From positions 3,063-60,267 of the forward strand of contig MTMJ01000028.1 in assembly GCA_002010045.1 (NCBI GenBank): DNA of 57,205 nt, in the 5' to 3' direction. The notes beneath the pieces are model-generated. The model ran no database searches. It was not told the origin of the DNA and worked only from the letters and a program-made list of their open reading frames with translations. This DNA comes from Archaeoglobus sp. JdFR-22 (GTDB lineage Archaea; Halobacteriota; Archaeoglobi; Archaeoglobales; Archaeoglobaceae). Positions 45,855 to 53,921 of this stretch are shown piece after piece; the stretch's first letter is position 1; every line of letters starts with the position of its first letter. The translations under genes were made by a program, and so were the position numbers.

Positions 45855-46523
45855 TTATAATTTTTTATGACAAAGCCACCAGTCATAACATTCAATTTCT
45901 CCTTTCTTTGCCTGTTTTAATCTCTCTTCGGCTGTTTTTACATCTGTAGCTGGCGGTATTATCACATGGTCTTTTACAAGTTCATTTTCAGGCCAGTTAG
46001 CGGGCATAGCAACCTTGTTCTTATCTGCAATTTGCAATGCTTCTACTATTCGTACAATCTCATCCATGTTTCTTCCCAATTCCTGCGGGTAATAAAGAAT
46101 GACCCGTATCTTTGCTTTATCATCAACAACAAAAACAGCTCTCACCGTATTCGTTCCTTTTCCCGGGTGGATTAGTCCAAGAGTTTCTGCAACACTACCA
46201 GTATCGGCGATTATAGGAAACTGAATCTCAACGCCAAGTTTTTCCTTTATCCATTCTTCCCACTTTATGTGAGCAAAAACTTGATCGACACTCAAACCTA
46301 TAAGCTCGCAATTCAGTGTCCTGAACTTGTCGTATCTTTTCTGAAAGGCAACAAACTCCGTTGTGCAAACTGGAGTAAAGTCTGCAGGATGGCTGAAAAG
46401 AACAAACCACTTACCTGTAAACTCATTGGGCAGTTTCATTACTCCATGCGTCGTCTGTACCTTCATTTCTGGGAAGTCATCTCCCAGAAGCGGCATACTT
46501 TTGTCTTCTTTTGTTATTTCCAT
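45855..46523 (-). CDS. Peroxiredoxin (archaeal Prx6/AhpC-type)
   Basis: 222 residues. The peroxidatic Cys is in [13 protein letters not shown]; the C-terminal arm ends [11 protein letters not shown], with the two extra Cys typical of decameric archaeal thioredoxin peroxidases. It reduces peroxides with thiol donors. The ATG at 46523 is chosen because GGGGGTG lies seven bases upstream; earlier in-frame Met codons give unrelated residues. The gene is flanked by copies 2 and 3 of the attC-like repeat and by inverted GGGCGCC elements, so it looks like a cassette together with katG. Confidence 0.93.
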   Translation of the reverse strand: MEITKEDKSMPLLGDDFPEMKVQTTHGVMKLPNEFTGKWFVLFSHPADFTPVCTTEFVAFQKRYDKFRTLNCELIGLSVDQVFAHIKWEEWIKEKLGVEIQFPIIADTGSVAETLGLIHPGKGTNTVRAVFVVDDKAKIRVILYYPQELGRNMDEIVRIVEALQIADKNKVAMPANWPENELVKDHVIIPPATDVKTAEERLKQAKKGEIECYDWWLCHKKL

Positions 46524-46579
46524 ATTTTTCACCCCCTTATCATTTAATAATATACTTAAGCTTTTAAATTTTATCAATT

Positions 46580-46666
46580 GGGCGCCCTTTTAATCGTTGT
46601 TAGCAGACCTGAACGAAGTGAGGGCAAGGATTTACAAAGTAAATCCGGAGAGTCTGCCGCTAAACT
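46580..46666. repeat. attC-like palindrome, copy 3 (partial)
   Basis: GGGCGCCCTTTTAATCG then GTTAGCAGAC, closing with GTCTGCCGCTAAAC. The outer arms pair as AGCAGAC / GTCTGC, and an inner perfect stem is GGATTTAC-aaa-GTAAATCC. The CCTTTTA-xx-GxTGTTA part matches the right side of copy 2, and TGTTAGCAGACC matches copy 1. Its left half is missing, replaced by the prx upstream region. Confidence 0.5.
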
Positions 46667-46724
46667 CAAATTATTTGACCCCAAAATGTTACTTCTAAAA
46701 TATCAAAATCATTTTTTGTCTCTA

Positions 46725-47381
46725 TTATCTGATGTTTAAAGGTTCTTGTCCCAAATCTTTTCGTAATCTTATTGACGTCTGGTTAACAAGTGCCCTTGTA
46801 GGAACTATATATGCGATCCAACCATCTTCATCTGCAAATTGATTTAATGCTTGTAATATCCTAAATTCTGCGATAAAGGTTTTTCCACTTGAAGTCGGTA
46901 GATTTACCATAATGGCTTTGTGAGCTGGGTCAAGTAATCCCTTCTCTAGAATTGCATTCCTCTGGGGATAGAGGAGTTCGAGAATTGGTTTATCGGGATT
47001 TTGTTATTATTTCAATAAACTTAGTAATTCTCGTGTTAACTTTCTTAGCAACCATCCATACAGAATTGAGTATCATTTTCTCGAAAGTGGTTTGAAGCAT
47101 ATGTAATATTAGATTTAATTCTATATTGCCGCCCGAGTTCCGCATATTTTATCGCCTTATCAAAACGAAATTGTAATTGCTCTGAAACATCATTCGGTAA
47201 ACCACTATTCTGAAATTGGCCAACAAGTTCAACTGTTTTTGCGAGATGATACATTGAAGCTAACTCTAATGCGGAAGTACACTTCTGTTCATCTGGCTCT
47301 TTTTCTAAAAATTCTTTCTCATATAATCTTCCTCAAAGGAATATCCGTAGTAACCTCGGTAATCAGCTGTATTGGATTCAT
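46725..47381 (-). pseudogene. Frameshifted and truncated DEAD/DEAH-box helicase
   Basis: Joining three frames gives one continuous N-terminal helicase region. It starts at 47381 (MNPIQLITEVTTDIPLRK), shifts near 47325 (EKEFLEKEPDEQK...GRQYRIKSN), again near 47085 (EKMILNSVWMVAKKVNT) and again near 47000 (KPILELLYPQRNAIL). It then reaches Walker A NLPTSSGKT and motif Ia AYIVPTRALVNQ before stopping at 46725. All later motifs are lost; the cut lies about 60 bp from attC-like copy 3. Such helicases are common in phage-defence loci. Confidence 0.65.
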
Positions 47382-47536
47382 AGCATATTTTGTAACTCAA
47401 AAGAATACACCTCACCTTTTTTCTGTTCTCCACAGATGTATGAACCAAAAATACCTGTTGTTTTGACTTTATATTTATCTCCAATAACTGGCATACTTTT
47501 TCTGATTGTAGCTATAATTCTATCAACTTCACTCAT
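47378..47536 (-). pseudogene. Truncated MNT-type nucleotidyltransferase (antitoxin-like)
   Basis: 52 residues starting MSEVDRIIATIRKSMPVIG and containing TTGIFGSYICGEQKKG, the GSxxxGE signature of minimal nucleotidyltransferases (MntA-type, partners of HEPN toxins). The DxD residues that should follow are absent and the frame ends ten residues later. Its ATG overlaps the stop of a 20-codon frame upstream, and its stop overlaps the ATG of the helicase remnant (ATGA). Confidence 0.55.
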
Positions 47537-47595
47537 CCCACCAGCACCTCTTTTAGTTTTTCAATCTTTTGTCTTGCTTCTTCTTCAGGTGTCAT
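47533..47595 (-). pseudogene. 20-residue open frame, MTPEEEARQKIEKL start
   Basis: Resembles the N-terminal tag TPEEEARQxIDxLL of type I restriction or helicase subunits, but stops after 20 codons, overlapping the MNT start by four bases. It is probably the leftover of a larger gene. Confidence 0.35.
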
Positions 47596-47798
47596 ATCGA
47601 TACACTGATACAAGTTGTACTCAGCAGCAATCGGATAATTTTAAATTAACAAGTATATATAAACTTCGAATATCTTTTTATCTGAAATGTGATTGAGAAA
47701 ATTTTACTTTTATAATTCTAACCAATTTAATGTTGTTTAACCTAAAATAAAATATATCAAACCTCAAAAACACAACCATAGGTGGTATGGTGAACCAG
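47596..47798. other. AT-rich spacer upstream of the propeller gene
   Basis: No further gene. AAATATATC near 47752-47760 may be the TATA region for the plus-strand propeller gene. Confidence 0.3.
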
Positions 47799-48950
47799 AT
47801 GTTCAGAAAGATGCTGCTGCTTGCACTAATCCTGATTTTTCTGATTAATCCATCTTCTGCTATCAGAGAAGAATGGAATAAAACATTCGGAGGTTCAAAA
47901 TTCGATTATGCATATTCTGTCAGAATGACATCGGATGGTGGCTATATCATCGCTGGTGTAACAAATTCGTATTCAGAGAGTGAGGATGCGTGGCTTTTGA
48001 AAATAGATGCAAATGGTAATGAAGAATGGAATAAAACGTTCGGCGGGGTGAAAGAGGATGCGTTCTACTCAGTAATGCAGACATCTGACGGTTACATTGC
48101 AGCGGGTCATTCAAAGTCGTATGGTAATGAAAAGGACATCTGGCTCCTGAAAACAGATTTAAACGGCAGCGAGGAGTGGAATATGACAGTACCCGGGCTG
48201 AAAATCGACATTGTCAGGGCGATTCTCAACACATCTGAAAACAGATACCTTGTTGCATCTGAGGTAAATTACCTGAGGTTCAGTGATATTTTTCTTGTTG
48301 AAATATATGAAAATGGCAGCGTCAGGTGGAATTTAACTATTGGTGGCAAGCTGGGAGACCACGCACGCTCAATTTCTTCTGTAAAGGATGGATACATAAT
48401 TACAGGGGACAGATGGGATTATATTGCAGATGAACATTATGCATGGCTCCTGAAAACAGATTTAAACGGCAACGAGGAATGGAACAGAACATACGGAGGT
48501 TCAAAACTGGATGTTTTCTCTGCAGTAAAGGAAACATCAGACGGGGGTTACATTATTGTTGGCTTCACAGATTCCTACGGGAAGGGAAGAGAAGATGTAT
48601 GGCTCCTGAAAACAGATTTAAACGGCAACGAAGAGTGGAATACGACACTTGGTGGTCTGCTTGAGGATGCAGCATTCTCTGTTGAGGAAACCCCGGATGG
48701 GGGTTACATAGTCGCTGGCTTCACAAACTCTCTCGGACATCGTATTTTCCCGGACGCTTGGCTGATAAAACTGTATCCTGTTGGAACTGAAGAGATAGAA
48801 GAAGTCAACACACTCACTGAGAACAAGACAGCTGAAAAAAGTGAAAATGAGATGCAGAATCCCGGTTTTGAAATAATACTCTCTATCTCAGGAATTGTCA
48901 CTGGATTATATCTATATAAGTATTATTTTAAGGGAAGGAAGAAGGTCTAA
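47799..48950 (+). CDS. Membrane-anchored surface protein with six propeller repeats
   Basis: About 383 residues. A signal peptide (MFRKMLLLALILIFLINPSSA) is followed by six repeats of about 50 residues, each of the form EEWNxTFGGxxxDxAxSVxxTSDGGYIIAGxTxS...DxWLLKTDxNGN. This would build a six-bladed beta propeller of the type common in archaeal surface proteins. A charged linker and a C-terminal transmembrane helix (ILSISGIVTGLYLYKYYF) with KGRKKV follow. At DNA level three repeat joints are nearly identical (about 48140, 48441 and 48598), pointing to recent internal duplication or conversion. The ATG at 47799 has GGTGA upstream; 47787 is possible. Confidence 0.82.
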   Translation: MFRKMLLLALILIFLINPSSAIREEWNKTFGGSKFDYAYSVRMTSDGGYIIAGVTNSYSESEDAWLLKIDANGNEEWNKTFGGVKEDAFYSVMQTSDGYIAAGHSKSYGNEKDIWLLKTDLNGSEEWNMTVPGLKIDIVRAILNTSENRYLVASEVNYLRFSDIFLVEIYENGSVRWNLTIGGKLGDHARSISSVKDGYIITGDRWDYIADEHYAWLLKTDLNGNEEWNRTYGGSKLDVFSAVKETSDGGYIIVGFTDSYGKGREDVWLLKTDLNGNEEWNTTLGGLLEDAAFSVEETPDGGYIVAGFTNSLGHRIFPDAWLIKLYPVGTEEIEEVNTLTENKTAEKSENEMQNPGFEIILSISGIVTGLYLYKYYFKGRKKV

Positions 48951-48958
48951 TTTGACTG

Positions 48959-49555
48959 CTAAAAAGCCTCAAAACCTGCCTTCAGAGCCTTGACATTCAT
49001 TTTATGCAATTTTTCAGGTAACACCAGCTTTACAGCATTCTCTAAATATTCAAATGTAAATGGCAATTTCACAACCTTTGATAGGGCTCCAATCATAACA
49101 ACATTTGTTGCTTGAGGTTTTGCAACATTCTCGGCTATTGCTGTCGCATCAAAAGAATGGACTTTGCATCCGATACCTTCAAGAATTTCAGTTATTTTAG
49201 CAATTGAAGGATACTCTGCATTTCCTATTGATACTGATAGAGGTACAATCTTCCTTGTGTTCAACACAATTGTGGTTTTTTCACTGACATATTTTGAATA
49301 CCTGAGCGCCTCCACTGGCTCAAGGCTGACCATAACATCAGCACCTCCAACAGGTATGAGGGGCGAATAAACATCACCCATCCTGATATGAACCTCAACG
49401 CTTCCCCCTCTCTGAGCCATTCCATGCGTTTCTGCCCCCATTACGTTAATGTCAGCGTTAACTGCTGCTCTACCAAGTATTGCGGCTGAGGTGAGAATTC
49501 CCTGACCTCCAACACCCGTGAGCAAAATATCCAGCTTCTCACCATCAGTTAGCAT
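48959..49555 (-). CDS. iorB: Indolepyruvate ferredoxin oxidoreductase, beta subunit
   Basis: 198 residues, the gamma-type domain of 2-oxoacid:ferredoxin oxidoreductases: LLTGVGGQGILTSAAILGRAA, GAETHGMAQRGGSVEVHIRMG and ALSKVVKLPF. With IorA it oxidatively decarboxylates aryl pyruvates from aromatic amino acids to aryl-acetyl-CoA, reducing ferredoxin. The start is coupled to iorA: AGGTGA includes the iorA stop codon, six bases before the ATG. Confidence 0.94.
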   Translation of the reverse strand: MLTDGEKLDILLTGVGGQGILTSAAILGRAAVNADINVMGAETHGMAQRGGSVEVHIRMGDVYSPLIPVGGADVMVSLEPVEALRYSKYVSEKTTIVLNTRKIVPLSVSIGNAEYPSIAKITEILEGIGCKVHSFDATAIAENVAKPQATNVVMIGALSKVVKLPFTFEYLENAVKLVLPEKLHKMNVKALKAGFEAF

Positions 49556-49559
49556 GCCA

Positions 49560-51494
49560 TCACCTGAATTTAATAGCCTTTTCCGGGCATATTCTGTTGC
49601 AGACTCCGCCCCTAACCCAGCATATTTCCTGCTGGCAAATTTTTATCGCTTTCTCCGGACAGATTTTACTGCAGACCCCACAACCAACACACATGTTCTC
49701 ATTTATAGCTACTTTATCTTCTTTCATGAAAATAGCAGGGCATGTAAATGATGTCATACATTCCATACAGAGGTTGCAGTCGTCCGTAACAGTATAAACA
49801 GGTACTTTTTCTCCTGTCTTCCTTCTCTGTCTTACCCAGATGAGTGAACAGGGCATTCTCGAAATTATGACCGCCACACCACCATATTCCAGGGCTTTTC
49901 TCAGTGTCTTTTCCATCTTCCCTATATCATAGGGGTTTACTACTTCCACGAATTCAACCCCAATACCCTTTACAATATCTTCGATACTCACAGCCCTCCC
50001 CTTCAGACCACATGGTCTTAAGCCTGTACCCGGATGTGGCTGATGACCTGTCATTCCGGTCGTGTTGTTATCAAGAATGATCAGAACAAAGTTTGCGTTG
50101 TTATAGACTGCATCAATCAGCGCTGGAATTCCAGCATGCAGGAATGTTGAATCTCCTATTGTTGCAATGATCTCCCCATCAACAGCGTAACTCAATCCAT
50201 TGGCAACTCCGACACTTGCACCCATGCAGATACAGGTCTCAACAGCCTCCAGAGGTTTTGTGGCAGCGAGTGTATAACACCCGATATCACTCGGCAATGC
50301 TGTGCCATTCTCCTTTGCTACCTTTTTGATTACATAATAACTGGCAATATGGGGGCACCCCGGGCAAAGGACAGGAGGTCTGGGAGGGGCAAGTTGAGCC
50401 ATTTTCTCTCCTCTCTCAATAATCTGGGAATAATTTCTGCTCGCCGCAACTCCAGTAATTTTTGCAATTCCCTCTTCAACAATATGCGTTGTATATTCAT
50501 AGTTTACAGGGAAGTAACCATTCATTTTCCCGAACACTTCAATATCTGTCAGGGCTTTGAGATGTAATTCAATAAACGGGTCGAGTTCTTCGACAATAGT
50601 CACCCTCTCAAGCCCCTCCAGGAATTCAAGAATGAGCTTCTCAGGAATAGGGTATGTTGACGATAACTTAAGGACGGGAATGTCCAGACTGAGGTTCTCC
50701 AGAGCCTCCTTAACATAGGCGTAGCTCAGACCGCTTGCTATAACTCCAGTAGTGCCTTTTCCGTTCTCTATCCAGTTAATATCGGATTTCGAGAAAAATT
50801 CCTGTATTTTAGCCAGCTTTTTCTGAAGAACCGTCTTCTGCACTCTTGCATTTATCGGTAGCAGTACATCAGTTTTAATACTGCTATTCCACTTCACTTT
50901 CTCAAACTTCTTTTCAGGAATCTTTCCGAGTTTGACCACACCTCTTGAGTGGTTGAGTCTTGTAACTGTCCTGAAGATTACAGGTAAGCCAAACTTCTCG
51001 GATATTTTAAAAGCCAGCTTAATGTATTCCTTGCCTTCATTCACATTTGAAGGCTCAATTACAGGTAACATTGCAAACTTTCCATACCAGCGGTTATCCT
51101 GTTCGTTCTGACTGCTGTGCATTCCGGGGTCGTCTGCAGAGACGAGAACAAAACCACCTCTTGCACCAACCTGCGCAAAACTCAGAAGAGCATCGGATGC
51201 AACATTCACACCGACATGTTTCATTATTGCCATGCCCCTCTTGCCTGCGAGGGATGCGCCGATTGCCACCTCAAAAGCAACCTTCTCATTTGTTGAATAT
51301 TCTATAAAATATTCCATTTTATCTTTAAGGGATGTACATACCATCGCGAGAGTATCGGCTATTTCAGACGAGGGTGTGCCGGGATATGTTGCTGCCACAT
51401 CTATCCCAGCTTCAATTGCCCCTCTGGCTATAGCCTCATTTCCAAGAAGAAAAACTTTTTTTCCTTCTGCATCCATAATGACATCTTTTACCAT
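49560..51494 (-). CDS. iorA: Indolepyruvate ferredoxin oxidoreductase, alpha subunit
   Basis: About 644 residues: an N-terminal 2-oxoacid-binding domain (YPGTPSSEI, ADDPGMHSSQNEQDNR), a TPP domain (CPGCPH; GDSTFLHAG; DNNTTGMTGHQPHPG) and C-terminal [4Fe-4S] ferredoxin motifs (CNLCMECMTSFTCP; CVGCGVCSKICP). The chain then continues with IKICQQEICWVRGGVCNRICPEKAIKFR, a second copy of the CxxxCPEKAIK unit, so the tail is longer than usual. The ATG at 51494 is chosen because ATAAATA near 51525 puts transcription start about five bases before it; ATG 51515 would lie before that point. Confidence 0.93.
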   Translation of the reverse strand: MVKDVIMDAEGKKVFLLGNEAIARGAIEAGIDVAATYPGTPSSEIADTLAMVCTSLKDKMEYFIEYSTNEKVAFEVAIGASLAGKRGMAIMKHVGVNVASDALLSFAQVGARGGFVLVSADDPGMHSSQNEQDNRWYGKFAMLPVIEPSNVNEGKEYIKLAFKISEKFGLPVIFRTVTRLNHSRGVVKLGKIPEKKFEKVKWNSSIKTDVLLPINARVQKTVLQKKLAKIQEFFSKSDINWIENGKGTTGVIASGLSYAYVKEALENLSLDIPVLKLSSTYPIPEKLILEFLEGLERVTIVEELDPFIELHLKALTDIEVFGKMNGYFPVNYEYTTHIVEEGIAKITGVAASRNYSQIIERGEKMAQLAPPRPPVLCPGCPHIASYYVIKKVAKENGTALPSDIGCYTLAATKPLEAVETCICMGASVGVANGLSYAVDGEIIATIGDSTFLHAGIPALIDAVYNNANFVLIILDNNTTGMTGHQPHPGTGLRPCGLKGRAVSIEDIVKGIGVEFVEVVNPYDIGKMEKTLRKALEYGGVAVIISRMPCSLIWVRQRRKTGEKVPVYTVTDDCNLCMECMTSFTCPAIFMKEDKVAINENMCVGCGVCSKICPEKAIKICQQEICWVRGGVCNRICPEKAIKFR

Positions 51495-51592
51495 ATTTTC
51501 ACTCGAATGAAGCATTTAAAATATTTATGGGATTCTTTAGTACTTATCTAATCCGAAAGAATTAAATAATCAATACTCTTATTATTACAATA

Positions 51593-51778
51593 ATGAGAGA
51601 AGCTGAAATTAAGAAATTAGCTCTGAATCTGGACGAAATTATTGAGAAATGTGAAGAAGAGGAACCTGAAGAGAGGGTTGCAGAATTTCTCATGTCAATC
51701 GGGCTCATAGAAAAAAGGGAAGGAATTTATAGGCTAACAGATAGGGGTGAGCGATTTCTCAAGCTTCCTGTGGAGTAA
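51593..51778 (+). CDS. Small winged-helix-like protein
   Basis: 61 residues, acidic helices followed by LIEKREGIYRLTDRGERFLKLP. That end resembles the recognition wing of small winged-helix regulators (xGxYxLTxxGxxFL). ATTAAATAAT at 51561-51570 lies 26 nt before the ATG, so it is leaderless. It diverges from iorA and may regulate it, which is only inference. Confidence 0.65.
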   Translation: MREAEIKKLALNLDEIIEKCEEEEPEERVAEFLMSIGLIEKREGIYRLTDRGERFLKLPVE

Positions 51779-51785
51779 GCTCAAT

Positions 51786-51985
51786 TCATTCAAACACATT
51801 CCTGATGTCAGGATGCAACCTCTCTCCAATCTTCTTGATTGCCTTTTTTGAGGATTGTAATTTCGCATGTTTTTCTTCAAACTCTCTTCTGGAGCAAAGT
51901 TTTTCTGAATTCTCAGATTCCTTACCAATTCCCGTGTATTCAGCAGATAACAGTCAAGGAGTAAAGTTTCCCGATGGATAAAATG
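51786..51985 (-). pseudogene. Frameshifted gene remnant
   Basis: Two neighbouring minus-strand frames are coding-like and join by one frameshift: RETLLLDCYLLNTRELVRNL with IQKNFAPEE, then FEEKHAKLQSSKKAIKKIG with ERLHPDIRNVFE and a stop at 51786. No start codon or ribosome site is clear. The family is not recognised. Confidence 0.35.
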
Positions 51986-52032
51986 GAAGTTATAAAAAAA
52001 AGTTTAAATTCAAGTTACCCGTTGTCTAATCC

Positions 52033-52446
52033 ATGTATATTAATACGTATCTTGACAGAATTGGGGATTTCATAAACCTCTGTATGAAATTTGCAAAAAC
52101 CGGGGAAGGATATGAGGAGATTGAGACATTATCTGACCAGTTGAGGGACCCGGGTATAATAGAGGATATGTTTCTAAGAGATGTCAGGAAAATCATGACC
52201 AAGCTTGATGATAAAAAAATTACCAGAGATAATGCGATTGATAGCTTCGATAAACTCAGGGTTTACGTACTCACTCAACTTGAGAAGCATTATGACCTGA
52301 TAAATGAGCTTCTCCATGATACTGAGGAGAAGGTTGAAGTAGATGTTTCGTTTACGAAAGATGGGCGTGAATTCCCGCAAAGTCTGAAAAAAGACATAAT
52401 GAAGGTAATCGATGACGCGGATAGAGAAGTGAGGGAGAAGAACTGA
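52033..52446 (+). CDS. Helical hypothetical protein
   Basis: 137 residues, mainly charged helices (FDKLRVYVLTQLEKHYDLIN), no Cys-rich or membrane parts apart from one Cys near residue 17. No family is recognised. GTTTAAATTC about 26 nt before the ATG indicates a leaderless gene. It converges on the deaminase gene, with two bases between stops. Confidence 0.7.
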   Translation: MYINTYLDRIGDFINLCMKFAKTGEGYEEIETLSDQLRDPGIIEDMFLRDVRKIMTKLDDKKITRDNAIDSFDKLRVYVLTQLEKHYDLINELLHDTEEKVEVDVSFTKDGREFPQSLKKDIMKVIDDADREVREKN

Positions 52447-52448
52447 AA

Positions 52449-53708
52449 CTACAAAAACTTTGACTTTATAGATTCAATTTTATCAATGATTTTATCTTCG
52501 TCAAATTCGACTTCCCCGTTGTTCACAATTATCCTGCCATTAACAAGCGTGTGCGTCACTTCGCATCCATAACTTCCATATACAATGCAGTTCAATGGAT
52601 CATAAACTGGAGTGAAATTGATACTTCTTTTGTTGAGCAGGATAATGTCTGCGAGCATGTTCTCCTGAATTGAGCCACCCTTAACTCCGTATGCCAGGAA
52701 TCCATTTTCTGTAGCCATGCGAAGAACATCCCTTCCACTGATTATATCGGCTTTCTCCGTTATCATTTTCTGCAGGAGAGATGCAATTTTTATCTCTTCG
52801 AACATATTATATGTGTTGTTTGAGGCTGCCCCGTCTGTGCCAATGCAGACATTTATACCATAAGAGCTCATCTTTGCAATCCTCGAAATTCCGGATGCGA
52901 GTTTCAGATTGCTGACTGGGCAATGAACTACACTCACCTTACTTTCTTTCAAAATTTTCATCTCCATTTCATCAAGCCAGTTTCCGTGAGCGATAATCAC
53001 TCTGGATGAAAGGAATCCCAGCTTATCAAGAAGCTCAACAGGAGGGAAACCATATTTATCCTTTATTTCCTGAACTTCCTTTTTAGTCTCAGATAGATGG
53101 ATATGAATCAGTGTATCGAACTCTTCAGCTTTCGCCTTAACCCTCATTAAAAACTCTGGAGTACAGGTAAACAGTGAATGGGGACCAACGATAGCTTTAA
53201 TTCTCCCATATTTTCCATCCCATTTCCTTACGAATTCAGTACTTGCTTTCAAGAGTCTTTCTGCTTTCTCTTTATCTCCTCGATCCATCATCCCATTGCA
53301 CAGAACTGCTCGAATTCCTGTTTCGCCTACCGCTCTAGCAACTTCATCCATGTAAAAATAGTGGTCAGAGAATGCAACAGTGCCGGATTTTATCATTTCA
53401 AGTATCCCAAGCATCGATCCCCAGTAAACATCCCTAGATGTGAGTTTCCTTTCCACATTCCAGATTCTATCAAGCCAGTCATTGAGCATTAAATCCTCTG
53501 CATATCCTCTGAAGAGCGTCATGGCAAGGTGAGTATGAGCATTAAACAATCCGGGCAAGACAAATTTATTTTCTGCATTGATATTATAATCGCCTTCTAT
53601 ATTCTTTTTTCCAACATAAGCAATTCTATTCCCCTCTATTCCTATATTGGTCTTAACAAAATCTCCATTTATAAAACAGAGTCCATCCTTTATTGTAATA
53701 TCATACAT
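52449..53708 (-). CDS. 5'-methylthioadenosine/S-adenosylhomocysteine deaminase
   Basis: About 419 residues, amidohydrolase family (MtaD/DadD type). Metal ligands: HxH in LFNAHTHLAMTLFRG, His in VGPHSLFTC, His in IHIHLSETKKEV, Asp in CIGTDGAASNNTYNM. WLDRIWNVERKL and MTLFRGYAEDL are typical of the nucleoside-deaminase branch. It converts MTA, SAH or 5'-deoxyadenosine to the inosine forms, clearing by-products of SAM chemistry, which fits an organism with several radical-SAM enzymes. The ATG at 53708 gives the usual N terminus (MYDITIKDG). Confidence 0.88.
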   Translation of the reverse strand: MYDITIKDGLCFINGDFVKTNIGIEGNRIAYVGKKNIEGDYNINAENKFVLPGLFNAHTHLAMTLFRGYAEDLMLNDWLDRIWNVERKLTSRDVYWGSMLGILEMIKSGTVAFSDHYFYMDEVARAVGETGIRAVLCNGMMDRGDKEKAERLLKASTEFVRKWDGKYGRIKAIVGPHSLFTCTPEFLMRVKAKAEEFDTLIHIHLSETKKEVQEIKDKYGFPPVELLDKLGFLSSRVIIAHGNWLDEMEMKILKESKVSVVHCPVSNLKLASGISRIAKMSSYGINVCIGTDGAASNNTYNMFEEIKIASLLQKMITEKADIISGRDVLRMATENGFLAYGVKGGSIQENMLADIILLNKRSINFTPVYDPLNCIVYGSYGCEVTHTLVNGRIIVNNGEVEFDEDKIIDKIESIKSKFL

Positions 53709-53795
53709 TAATAAGAAACCTGTCAATAATTATAAAATCCTTCCTGTTCCGATTTTTGAGAAACGCTGGAAACAATCTAATTCCTCAATCAATTA

Positions 53796-53921
53796 ATGTA
53801 TGTAATCGTTTCATTGGGCTATACTGGGTTGTTGAGTATTGTAAGAGATGGAGCCTATGTTGAAAACATAGTGGTAAACAAGCGTTTGACAGTAAAGTCA
53901 GAAAATGGCTTTGTCAACTGA
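53796..53921 (+). pseudogene. 5' relic of a beta-helix (NosD) module, out of frame with the next gene
   Basis: From the ATG at 53796 the frame reads VRDGAYVENIVVNKRLTVKSENG before a stop at 53919-53921. This is exactly the opening of a NosD/PbH1 module as seen five times in the giant dockerin protein. The expected following segment (about 40 residues) is missing, and the downstream gene continues the module in the +1 frame. No signal peptide is present. Confidence 0.6.

Noticed and set aside
47239-47696. Plus-strand open frames over the degenerate region
   Set aside because: Hydrophobic, low-quality translations; the minus strand joins into recognisable helicase and nucleotidyltransferase fragments.
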